A stretch of DNA of 64,000 nt. Source: Phytopythium helicoides (Eukaryota > Oomycota > Peronosporomycetes > Pythiales > Pythiaceae). The DNA lies in the NCBI GenBank assembly GCA_024867545.1, contig JANFNE010000046.1, forward strand, positions 434,001 through 498,000, in the 5' to 3' direction. The translations under genes and the position numbers were made by a program. Below, piece after piece: positions 1-10,782 of the stretch (the stretch's first letter is position 1; each line of letters begins with the position of its first letter). A model generated the notes under the pieces. It was not told the origin of the DNA. It searched no databases and saw only the letters and a program-made list of their open reading frames with translations.

Positions 1-1217
1 AACGTTGGCGAGGAGCAGCTGCACGGCCTGTTCCGCCTGCACGAGCTCGTGCGCGTCCATGGGCGCTGGCGGCTCCTGCGGAAGCCGCATCCGTGGCGGA
101 GGCGGCTGGTTGGCCACCGAAGGAGGCGCTCCGCCATGCCAGAAGGCAGACGCTACGGTGGGCGGCAGCGAGCGGCGCCGGAACTGCTCCACCTGGCGGC
201 TCACAGTTAGGAACTGGTCGAGCTCCGGGGCCAGTTCGCCGATGCGAGGCAGCTCGACAGCGCAGAAGTGCAAAAGCTGCGTCATGTAAGCTGCGAGCGC
301 GGAGCGGCGCTTGCCAAGCTGGTCACTCCAATGGTACTTTGGAGGGAAGGCGGGCATGTCGCCGAGCGGCGCCGAGTTCGACTCGCTGCTCCGTCGACTC
401 GAGCGCGCCTTCTTGCGGCCGAAGCGCGCACGCAGCTTGTGGTCGAGCGCCTCGAAGTTGCTGAAGCGCTGCGAGACAAACCACGTCGCGGCGTCCGAGC
501 GCGCGACTCCGAGAGTCTCATCCTCGGGTCGTCGCCGCGGCTCCCACTGGCACAGCAGCACGAACACGTCGAAGCGGCCGCCGCTGCCCGACATGGCCTG
601 CGTGCCATGCATATCGCAGAAGAAGTACCCGTCGTGCACGATGACGCGGTTGGCGCCTGTCCTCGTCCAGGCGGAAGGAGCCCAGCGGCTCCGTGAGCGT
701 GTAGAAGACCTCTCGGTGGCGCGAGTCGCGCTGCGGCGGCGGTGGCACGCCGGGCTGGGCCTGCACCACCGGCACCCTGCTGCGCGCCGCCTGCTCCTGG
801 CACGATGGGGTCGCCGCATACGCTGCAGCGCAGGCCGCGCGCCGTGTCGTTGGCCGATCCGCACGACGGACATCGCAGCGTGACGCCCGCCGCAGCCGAT
901 GCCTCGAGCAGCGCGTAGGGCGACGCGCCGCTCTGGCCGAAGCTCGAGCCGCGGCCCGGCGGCAGTCCGTCGGGCGGCACGCGCTGGTCGCGGCGCAGCA
1001 GGAAGGGCACCAGCTCGTCGTACTCGCGCTGCGCCATGTCTCCGCGCACGAGCGCGTCCGTCAGGCGCTCCAGCTGCGCGCGGTTCTCGGGCGACACGTC
1101 GGGCGGAATGTCCACGGGGTGCACGGAGGAGGCCGAGGACGCGCGGCGCGGCGCGCCAAGCGGCGCCAGCGCCTGCCGAGGCGCCTGCACGTCGTGTGGC
1201 GAGGGCTCGAGGGGCAT
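1..1217 (-). CDS. PX-domain protein with N-terminal zinc ribbon (partial, frameshifted)
   Basis: The first ATG is at 1217 and the C-terminus lies beyond base 1. After a disordered N-terminus and an acidic helical segment, a four-cysteine zinc ribbon (CPSC...CSVC) sits near 890-820. A phox-homology domain follows at about 640-310: GRFDVFVLLCQW, then WFVSQRFSNFEALDHKLR, a basic patch, and a proline-containing FPPKYHW segment. PX domains bind phosphoinositides, so a role on endosomal membranes is inferred. The frame breaks twice, each time by one extra base (near 776 and 660), while the protein reads well on both sides. Either these are sequence errors or the gene is recently broken. The combination with a zinc ribbon is not one I can name. 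Confidence 0.7.
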
Positions 1218-1621
1218 GCGGAGCGCGCGGCGGGCGGCGGAGTGGCGCAGGAAGCGCCTGGAAGGCGCGGCGTTGGACAGCTACGAGGAAGAAGCGGAGA
1301 TGCGCGTGCGAGCGGCGCAAAGGGCCGCGCGGTCGGGCGGAAGCGTCCTGTTTGGAATGGGTTCACGCGAGATGGAATTGTAAACTGAACATTTGGAGAC
1401 GGAAACAATCGGACATAGAGATGATGGGCATGGGTACGTTGGCGTGGCCCACGCGAATTAGTCAAGTTGAAGTGCGTCGGACAGCCACGGCCGACAAAAT
1501 GGCGAGATGGGCTGACGCTGTGCAAAATGTACGCGGCGAGCAACAATTGACCACCACCACCGCCACACGGTCTTCAGGCTCTCACTGTCTAACTTTGGAC
1601 CTCGCCTGCTGATCGAGCGCT

Positions 1622-2128
1622 ATGCCGACCCTGACAAACTCTTCAGTGCACGCCGCCGACGCGCTGCGACGGATCGCGCGCTGCATCTCGCGCTGGGTGA
1701 ATAAGCGACGAAAGAGGCGCGAATGGAGCTGGACTTCGTTTGACGAGTTCATTGAGACAGAAGACGGTATTATGGCGGCAAGCGTTCCGCGTGATGTCGA
1801 AACGCCGAGCGGTGATGGTCGCGAGCAGCATTTGCCTTCTTGGAGGATCAGGGCTAAACACGCCCTCAAAGCGTTAGCAAGTCCTCGCGAGATGCTTCGA
1901 AAGGCTCCAAGCCTGCCTGTTATGGCGCCGCCAGGCCGTGTGCACGAGTCCCGCGGAGGAGTGGCCGCCAAACAACTGGGTCCTTACGCCGTTGTCGAGC
2001 GTCGTATAGACGGACTGCACCAAGGATGTTCTATCCGTCAGAGTAATGCCATTTCCAATTACTTTCGTCTCTCAAAATCTCGGCCTCTACTATTTTTTGT
2101 TGCTTTCTTTCAAATAGAGCATTCCCAT
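1622..2128 (+). CDS. hypothetical protein, short, unassigned
   Basis: A reading frame opens with ATG at 1622 and runs as a basic, unremarkable protein for at least 130 residues with GC-rich third positions. Those positions suggest it is coding at least to about 2050. Beyond 2129 the frame overlaps the antisense end of the TANGO6-like gene and formally stops at 2275, so the true end is uncertain; an intron may remove the tail. No domain, signal peptide or membrane segment is seen. The antisense strand also has a 129-residue open frame here with less convincing composition. Confidence 0.35.
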
Positions 2129-5100
2129 CTACACGATTCGCAGCTTCGACGAGATGCCGAACGCCTCATCCTGTTGTTCCACACGCGGAAAGAGCTCGGC
2201 GCGCATGACCTCGCTGAGAGCATCGAGCGCACCCTGCGCATGGAAAATGACCACGTTGTCTCGATCGGTGCGTGAAACATGCTTCAGCGTCTGATACACA
2301 GATGCCAATTGGTCCGGCAAAATCTCGAGTAGCTTCCACCCGAGAGCTGGATCAAGTACTTGAGCACGAATACAGCGCCTCGGCGAACAGCAATGACGGG
2401 ACTCGGTGCTGGTGGAGGTAGCGAACTCGTTTTCGATTCTGTTTTGGATGCGTTCAAGTCATCCTTGGAGGCAGAAGCATTTGTCAACGTCTTCACTGGC
2501 GTCAATCCAATTGAAGGCTCGCTTGGTGCGTTGTCGAGCTCTAACTGTAAGACTCCGACCACGCACGTGATCACATCGACCGCGAACGGTTGCAAACTCC
2601 ACTGCAGTAGAGCGCAAACTTCCGCCAGATTGGACAGACAGCTTGCACGCAGGGTTGCTTCCTCCATTTGTGAAGCCCCACCAGACGACTCGGCGCTTGC
2701 AAGTGTTTGAGTGGGTGCAGGTGGTGGCTGGGATTGAGCAGATGTATCTGTCTCAGTCTTGCTTGGGATTTCCTGAATCAGGGCAACGCGCTTAGCTGCA
2801 GCCTTCACTTGCTTGGGACTTGCAGTCGGCCGGATACAGTCCAGGTATGCGTACACGAACACCTTGGCATACTTTGGCAACGTCTCACCGCACCGTTTTG
2901 CAGCGAACAACAGTGCTTCGCTCAATTTGATGCGCGTCTCAAGAGTGAACTGCCGTTTTTGGTCCTGTAGAGCAGCAACTAGCAATGGGATCGCCACGTC
3001 TGGGTGGATATCAGCAAGTGTTGACAGGCCTTGAACTGCAGCAAGAAACACGTAGCTCTCTGTATCCTCAATGTGGCGCAAGAAGATCTTGATAAGTAAC
3101 TCGATCCTGGGAGTCCACTCTTGCTCGCCCCTATGAAGCTGGCTGGCTCGTACAAGTTTGGTGAGCGTCACAACCCCTCGAGCCCGCAGTGGCACCAGCG
3201 CACTCTTGAGGTCGTCCTCAGCCCGCTTCAACACCTGAGCAAATGACTCTTGCTTCTGGGACTTGCTCGCAGCATCTTCGGATACTGCGTCGCGACTTAG
3301 AATCCGCACTCGAGCTTCACTTCCCAACTCGGCGATATCAGGCTTTGGGTGATGCGACAACTCTTCCAGAACGGGCAACATGCGCTTCAACTCCGCTTCC
3401 TCACTGGCACTACGATGTGTTGACCCTGCTTCCAGGATTGTCATCACAACTCCCAAACAGATGGTAAGCATCTCCACGCTCTCCTCTTCATCGTCTGCAG
3501 CAAGCGAGTCAGTAGCATCAATCAGCGTTGAGGTATTCTCAACGGAGTCAACTAGCCGAGTGGTTTGTCCACTGAAAGTTGTCAGAACCGTTGCAATGCA
3601 TCGCAATATTGTCTCTGCACTGCGAAGAACAGCTGGACCGAGCGACTCCGTGATAGAAAGGAGCAGCATCAACACCATTTCCACACCGAGCGGCGTTGAA
3701 GGCACCTTTGCAACTTCATAGGCTCGCAGGCTTTCATCCAGCACAGATTTTTCAGACAAAGTCTCTCTCGAATTAGTAGCTCCCGACTTCCTTGTACTCG
3801 TCCGGACGTCCATGTATGTAAGCAGCAGTGATGCAAACAGGTCCCCGACGACTGCAACTGACTCCAGATTTTTTAGAGTCAATAGCTCGACTAGCGGCTC
3901 AATGACAGCTTGCAAGTTGTGTCGAGTTATCGTTTCTTCCTCCTCGTTGGAAGGTGCGATGCGCCGGATCGCTATTCCTCCGTTCCCTCCAGCACAGAAT
4001 TCGTTGCGTAGTGTGGCCGCTTGTGACCCCGATTGCAGATCTTTTCCACTTGTCTTGAATGAGGAGCGATCAGGGAGCTCCACAGGAAGCACAGCAATCT
4101 GGAGGAAGATCGCGGACCAACTGCTCAACTTGATCCATGCTGGGATTTTTGTATCAGTTATGATCGTCAATATTATACTCGATATTATGCAAAAGAAAGA
4201 CTTACCAACGAGAATATCTTGGATAGGCTGCCGGTGGAAGGATTTGCTGTTCGAAGCAAATGCGTACATGTGGATCAGGGGTCGAAAGATTGGCGCAAGA
4301 ATCTGGAGGAGACTTTGCGACGGCGGTGGGCCACAGACCAATAAGTGGGCCAGCGTGACGCATTCCGACAACTCCTCCTCATCCGCAACAATTGCTTGAT
4401 TTCCAGTTGCCTTGTAGTTTTTCGTTTCGTATCGTAGTAGTGGGTCGAATAGCGGCATCAAGAGGTGTAACTCCACAATGTCAGGGACATCGTGATGCAA
4501 GATGGTCGGTAAGCACGACACCCATTTCGCACAGCAGCTTGCTGGCTCGATTTGATGCGGATATAAGTTCTTTGACCTGCCTGCACAACTTCTTGGCGTA
4601 TGTGTTTGGTTCAACTCCACTCGGACATTGGCAAATCTATAGAAGCGACATGATCAGATCACACCCTAACTTTGTGGTCGATAAATTTCAAGCTTACCAG
4701 CGTTGCAACTTGAATTCGCGCCTGGGTATTACCTTCATCGACTCCGCCTAGGAGGATCTCGATAATGGTCATGACACCACCGTCCTCCATCGATAGCTGC
4801 GACATCAGACGACTTCCGCGCTTCATAAACGCCGATGCAGCCGGCGACCGGCCAGTAGACTGGCCCAAGGCAGCTCGCAGACTCCCCATTGTGAGCTTGA
4901 GTGGAAGGGTTTGAATCATTTGGTCCCGCAGTCGCCTGAAATCAGCCTCGGTTTCGACGCGGACGCCAGACTTGACTTCTCCGCCATATATTACCATCGC
5001 GAGGAGCTCAAGCGTGTATTTTGGCAGCAGAATAGGCTGGAACTGCGGGAGATAGAGCACATGCATCATGACTTGCGTGATCCTTAGCAGGTCGTCACCA

Positions 5101-5768
5101 TCGTCGTCTGGCGGCGGTCCTCTTGCACCCCAGCCTAGAACGAACACACTGACTGGGTTTGCCATTGAGAGCGTTAGCAGCGGACCCGTTCGCGCAAACG
5201 TGCAATCAACGCACTTGCTAGCGTGCGTGTAGGCCGGCGCCGCTCAATCGGCGTCAAGATGCCCGACTCCATGCGTGGGTACACTGCCCAGCAGAGCAGA
5301 ATCTCAATCGCGGCCTGCAGCACCGAGTAGTCCCGCAGACTGAGCAGCCCCACAGGGGCCTTGGGCTTGTCTGCGCTCGCCTTGGCCGTTCGCTTGGCCG
5401 CCTGCTGCGCCTGCAGTGTACCGGATCATCACGCGTGAGTCCCGCCAGTCGATGCTCCTGCCATTAGTCAAAGCCTGCTACGCACCTCAATGCGCTCGAG
5501 CCGCTCCATGCAGAGGCAGAGGCGCTGCAGCAGGGGCACAATGCCCGTGCGCCAGGCGTTCTCGAGGCACTGCGCCTCGCTCCAGCGCTCGTCGGGCGCC
5601 TGGCACAGCGCGCGCACCGGCCCGCTGCACCTCGGCGGTCGCCGTGTCGGGCTTCTTGATGTCGCGTAGCGCGTCCACGAACACGCGCAGCGAGCGCATG
5701 ACGGCCTGCTGCTGGCGCGTCTCCTCGGCGGCGGCCACATCGGCGGCGGTGACGGCGGCCTCGGCCAT
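2129..5768 (-). CDS. TANGO6: TANGO6/Rtp1-like HEAT-repeat protein
   Basis: Four exons (introns about 5485-5411, 4697-4637 and 4205-4140) encode a helical-repeat protein of roughly 1,100 residues starting with ATG at 5768. The C-terminal third carries the signature of the Rtp1/TANGO6 family: a stretch ending in ESYVFLAAVQGLSTLAD, then LPKYAKVFVYAYLDCIR, ASCLSNLAEVCALL, and a final segment with SRTDRDNVVIFHAQGALDAL. In yeast, Rtp1 assists assembly and nuclear import of RNA polymerase II; animal TANGO6 was found in a secretion screen. The reading frame breaks by one base near 5619, 5184, 4525 and 2353, and homology resumes in the new frame each time. The last break can be repaired by one missing G. 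Error is the simplest explanation. The start is the first ATG of the conserved frame. Confidence 0.8.
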
Positions 5769-6015
5769 GACTGCGCGGCCAGAGAGACAATCGAGGACTG
5801 GCCGCCGCGAGATCACCGATCCAACGTGTCGCAATCGCTTCTCGACGATCGGAGAGCTCTTCGCGAGGTTGTCCGGTCGTGGTTGGATAACAGGCAACTC
5901 AGATGCGGTATAGTTAGATCAAGTGCGGGCTCATAATGCAATTTTTTTTCTCTCGGATTGTATTTAGGGTAGCTGGACGACACGCACTTGCTGCTTCGAG
6001 CGTGCCTCCGGCTGG

Positions 6016-7119
6016 CTACGAGTGCTTGAGCACCAGCAAGAGCGTCATGATGAAGATCAGGCCTAGCAGCAGGCCGATGCACTTCATGGGACGGCTGCTC
6101 TTCTGGATCTGCTCGGCCTTCTCGAGCTCCACGAGGCCCTTCTCCGTCTGCTCGACGACCTGCTCCATGTTGTAGTCGATGCGGTCGAGGATCGTGCCCT
6201 GGTCGATCACGAGCACGGCCAGCTCCTTAAATATTGTTGCTAGTTCGGTGATGGACTGCGCGATGCGCTGGATCTCCTCGTCGCGCTCGTTGATCAGGTC
6301 CTCCTGGATTTCCATCTCGGTCATCTGTGCCTTGTTGAAGCCCTGCAGATCATTGGCAAGCCGTGTCATTAGGAAAAGCTGGCGCGTCTGCAACTCCACA
6401 GCGTAAGCATAACGCACCATGTCCATCCCTCGACGCGCCTTGGCCTTGTCCTCCTCCAAAAAGTCAAACGCGCCGGGGCCCTGCTTCTGCTTCTTGACGC
6501 GCGCCAGGTACTCCTTCTGCGATTTCCGAAAGTCTCCCGACAGCGTCTGCAGCTGTGTCGCTAATGCTCTGCGTACGTGTCAATGTTAGTGGTGTGCAGC
6601 TACAGCCAAGAGACACTCGACGGCGCGCGTACCGCTGCACGTTCTGCTTGGTCTTGGCGTCGGCGGCCGAGTTGTCTCCCTGGATGTTCTTGGCCATGCG
6701 CTGCAGCCCGCGTTCAGCGAGGCGGAACTCGTCCGTGATCTCCTGCGTGACGTGCTCGATCTCCTGCTCGTGCTGCGACTCGGACCCGTCGAAGCGCACC
6801 ATGAGCCGCTTGGTGTGCAGCTTGCTGAGCTTGTCCACTGCAAACCAAAGGCGCGTCAGCATCATCCAACACAACCGAGCGGCGACCCCATCGAGCGCAC
6901 GGGCCACGCACTCATGTCCTTGATGCGCGCGACGTGCGTGTTGGTCTCTCCCACGACGTCGACCCATCCGGGCGCGACGGCTAGCACGGTGGCGTCCTGC
7001 GCCTTCATGAGCGCGTTGCCCTCGTCCGCGTGGCTCACGATGTTCTTGCGCCGCAGGCTCTTGGCCTTGGCGTCCGCGCGCAGCTGCGCGAACGCGCGCG
7101 TCAGGTCGCGCGTGGCCAT
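6016..7119 (-). CDS. STX16: Syntaxin-16/Tlg2-type Qa-SNARE
   Basis: Three exons (7119-6912, 6837-6633, 6568-6016) give an intact protein of 321 residues. It has an N-terminal region with VDVVGETNTHVARIKDM, an Habc-type helical bundle, the family segment MVRFDGSE, a SNARE helix centred on QSITELATIFKELAVLVIDQGTILDRIDYNMEQ with the central glutamine typical of Qa SNAREs, and a C-terminal membrane anchor (IGLLLGLIFIMTLLLVL). The family acts in endosome-to-trans-Golgi fusion with Sec1/Munc18 partners; VPS33, another SM protein, lies at 47-49 kb. The first intron uses donor GTGCGT, the second GTACGC. No frame break is seen. It lies head to tail with the TANGO6-like gene and divergent from beta-mannosidase. 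Confidence 0.93.
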
Positions 7120-7418
7120 CGCGGGCGCTGGCTCGTCGCTCGCTTGCTCGTCTCTCGCTCAGGCCTCGCTCGAGCCTCGGGCCGACGCGGGTCGCGCCGC
7201 TATTTTCGCCTTCTTCCTCCCCCCGCGGTGCAGGCTGCCTGCCCGTCTATGCTGGGCGTCCGCCGCGCCGCTTTTTGCAATTTCACGAACTTTTGCACCC
7301 GCCAGGAGTGTCGGTCCCGCCGCCATCCACCGGTCCAGCGGTTCCCAGCCGGACCGCGGACCGCGCCGGTTGAAGTTTCCCCCCGCACATCAAAAAGGGG
7401 GGAAAGGCCATCGGATCC

Positions 7419-10400
7419 ATGCTGGCGCTGGTGCTGGCGCTGGCGCTGGCCGCGCTGGGCCGCGGCGATGCGGCGCGCGTCCCGCTCGACGTCTGGAGCC
7501 TGCGCTCGCTCAACGGATCGCTGCGCGTGGCCGAGGCGGCGCTGCCGGGATCGGCGCACACGCTGCTGCAGGCCGCGGGGCTGCTGGAGGACCCGTACCT
7601 GCGCTTCCACGAGCTCGACTACCGCTGGGTGGCCGAGGAGACCTGGGTCTACGAGCGTAACGTGACGCTCGAGGCGCCAGCCGCGCGCGCCAGGCTCGTG
7701 TTCGAGGGCCTCGACGGACCCGCGCAGGTCGTCGTGAACGGACGCACGATCGCGCACACGGCCAACTCCTTCCACCCGTACGCGTTCGACGTCTCGAGTG
7801 TCTTGGAACAGCCGGGAGAGCCCAACTCCATCAAGGTCGTGTTTTCCCCAGCCACCAAGTACGCCCGCGATGCGGTACGGCATGTGTATTTCCTAGGCGG
7901 CACCGTCGACAGGGTTCAATGCTGACGATGACTTACGACTCCTAGGCCGAGGCGTACCCGTACTTTGTGCCGGAGACCGTCAACTACAACGTCTGGGCTG
8001 AGCCGTCTCACCGGTCATTTATCCGCAAGGCGGGCTCGGACTTTGGCTGGGACTGGGGTCCCGCGTACGCGAGCACGGGCATTGCCGGGCGAGTGTATCT
8101 TGAGACAGCGGCGACTTCTGTCGAGCTCCAAAGCATCGACGCGATGGTGCAGTTACACTCAGACGATGCTGACCATTCTGTCGCTACGGTGACGGTCCGG
8201 GTGCCAGTAAATACCCCAAGCTTCACGCTCCACAACGTTACCTTTTCCGCGTTCCTGAACGACGAGCGCCAAGTATCTCTTGTGAGGTCTATTGACGACT
8301 CCTGGACGGACGGAGATTCTATCGAGCTCTCGTGAGTTAACACACCTGGTGGGTGCAGGGACGAATTTGCTGACATTGATTGTTCGCGCGCAGGTTCTCA
8401 GTGAAAAATCCGAGGTTATGGTGGCCCAATGGTTATGGCAAGCCACACCTCTACGATCTTCGTGTAGACGCACACCACCCAACCGGCACTTCTTCTGTTC
8501 ACCACAAGATTGGTTTCCGTCGCGTGGAGCTTGTGCAGTCAGACACAACAGCTGGTAACACTACGGGCAAGACATTCTACTTCAAGGTCAACGGTGTCCC
8601 GATCTTCGCCAAAGGTGGAAATTGGATTCCATCCGACTCGTTCCCGACTCGCACCAACGCAACCATGACGTCACATTTGCTCCGTAGCGCTCACGCTGCG
8701 AACATGAATATGGCGAGTGCGCTCATGAGAACACTGCAAGCTCAACTGTGCAGCTAATATTTCCTCCATCCTCGTGTGTTGTTGCAGGTTCGGGTATGGG
8801 GTGGTGGTCGATACGAATCGGATCACTTCTATCGTGAGTGTGATAGGCTGGGTCTTCTTGTGTGGCAAGAGCTCATGTTTGCGTGCGGAATGTAAGTCAC
8901 GCTGTTTGAATCCTATCAATCCGACGTCACCCAACAACGACCTCACATCACTTTTGCAATCAATGTACAATTGCAGGTATCCTCGCGACACCAAATTCAT
9001 TAAGAGCATCGAGGAAGAGGTGCGGTTCCAACTCACGAGGTTGCGCAAGTACACGAGCATCGCGATCTGGGGAGGCAACAACGAGAATGAGAACATGATG
9101 GAGCAGTTCGTCAACGCGACATTCTTTCCACCTGGAGAGTCCTTCAACCGAGATATCGCTGTCGCTGACTTTTCCAAGCTTTTTGTCGACGTGATCTACC
9201 CGATTGTGAAGTCGCTCGATCCAGCACGGCCGTTCGTGGACACGTCGCCGTCGAACGGTGTGTATTCGTATGACCCCTACGTCAAGCGTTGGGGAGCTAG
9301 CAACAGCGTTGCGTTCGGGTGCGTTGGATTTGAGGATGCGCTTTCCCACTTATGATTCACGTGACTTCAGCGATTGACATTGGTGCTGTTATTTTTTTCT
9401 TCCAGCGATGTCCACTTCTACAACTACGACGGCGATTGCCAGAACTTCCAGATGTACCCGCCTGCGCGGTTCATCTCAGAGTTTGGGTTCCAGAGCGCCC
9501 CTTCTGGTCCAGCATTGCGACGCGTAAGCTCCCCATCGGATTGGAATCCTTTCAGTCGTTCTGGAAGCTACTCAAGTTCCGAGAGCGCCATGAAAACGGC
9601 ACAAGTCAGATGCTAGCTCAGATGGAGCGTCGTTTCCACGTGCCGTTCCCGTTCCGCGATGAGAATTGGTTGGAGCAGCCCTTCGGATTCAACGACGAGG
9701 AGAAGTTTGGCTTCGATATCGCCGAACGCATCGACTCGTACTTGTATCTGACCCAGATCCAGCAGTCTCTTTGTTACCAAACAGCAATCCGAACGTGGCG
9801 ACGCGGAAAGCATCACGACCTGGGTATGACGATGGGGATTCTGTACTGGCAGCTCAACGACATTTGGGAGGGTACGAGCTGGTCGAGCATGGAGTTTTCC
9901 GGTCGGTGGAAGAGCCTACACCACGTTGTTCGACGAGAGTTTGCACCTTTTGTCGTATCGATTTTTGAGCAGCCAGATGGTAGTGCCGTCGGAATCTTTG
10001 GCGTCAGCGATATCAACGCGGATATTGACGTCCGACTCTACTATGAACTTCGGCGTACAACAACCGGTGCTCTTGTGAAGACAATTTTGACCGAGGAGGT
10101 CCAGCTAACGCCGCTGGTACATGCTAAATTTTTGGCAGCTATCACAACTTATTACTATACTAACCTCGCTGCTGTAACCCACTCCAGGAGAGCAAACCGA
10201 TTCGGCAACTTCATATCCAGGCGCTGCTTGATGAGCAGAAGACTGGTTGCACACGACTCTCTTGCTTTCTGTACATCCGCTGCCTTGTTGAGGGATCACC
10301 GGGATGCGAAGATACGTACTATTTCCTTGGGCCGTACAAGAAACTTCGGCTGAGCTCGGGCACCATCAATGCAGTAGTGACACCTGCGGCCGAGCCTACA

Positions 10401-10660
10401 TCTTTTGAAGTTACAATCGAGTCGAGCAACTTCTCGCGCTGTTTGTGGAGCTAGACCTTCCCGGTTGGTGCGGGATTTGGAGTGGAAACTCGTTCCTGAT
10501 GCTTGCAAATTCGACGCGGACGCTGGTGTTTACCCTCACAGACGACAAGGAGCCTGCTCAAGACTCGGATGAAGTTGCTGCAGCATTGGCTGAGGCGTTG
10601 GAGATCCGCTGGCTTCAGCGCATTTACGGCGACGTCGCTATGGAGATCGCTGTTGAGTAA
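7419..10660 (+). CDS. MANBA: Beta-mannosidase, glycoside hydrolase family 2, secreted
   Basis: ATG at 7419 is followed by a hydrophobic, alanine/leucine-rich signal peptide. Seven exons (7419-7874, 7946-8331, 8394-8712, 8788-8891, 8977-9318, 9406-10116, 10188-10660) encode about 840 residues. Landmarks are the sugar-binding N-terminal domain, [22 protein letters not shown], the acid/base glutamate in WGGNNEN and the nucleophile glutamate in SEFGFQS, as in family 2 beta-mannosidases. It would release terminal mannose from N-glycan remnants or plant mannans in the lysosome or outside the cell. The third intron has a GC donor (GCGAGT). The frame breaks near 9553 and 10436, each consistent with one missing base, the first in a run of T. 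The protein is otherwise complete. Confidence 0.9.
8713..8787 (+). other. GC-AG intron in beta-mannosidase gene
   Basis: The exon before ends ...AAT ATG and the next begins GTT CGG GTA TGG, giving the conserved family segment NMNMVRVWGGG. The bases between start GCGAGT and end TTGCAG, with a GCTAAT branch-like site. The nearest GT, four bases further in, would break the reading frame, so a GC donor is the only simple solution. Confidence 0.7.
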
Positions 10661-10782
10661 TTGAAAACGGTTTGAGGGACTTTTGTCCGTCGATTTTTGG
10701 AGTGACCATAATAGCCGTTGTTGATAATCTCGAGCTGTATTGTTCAAGTATTGTACGGGTTGAATAATGGTAATGAGCCACG

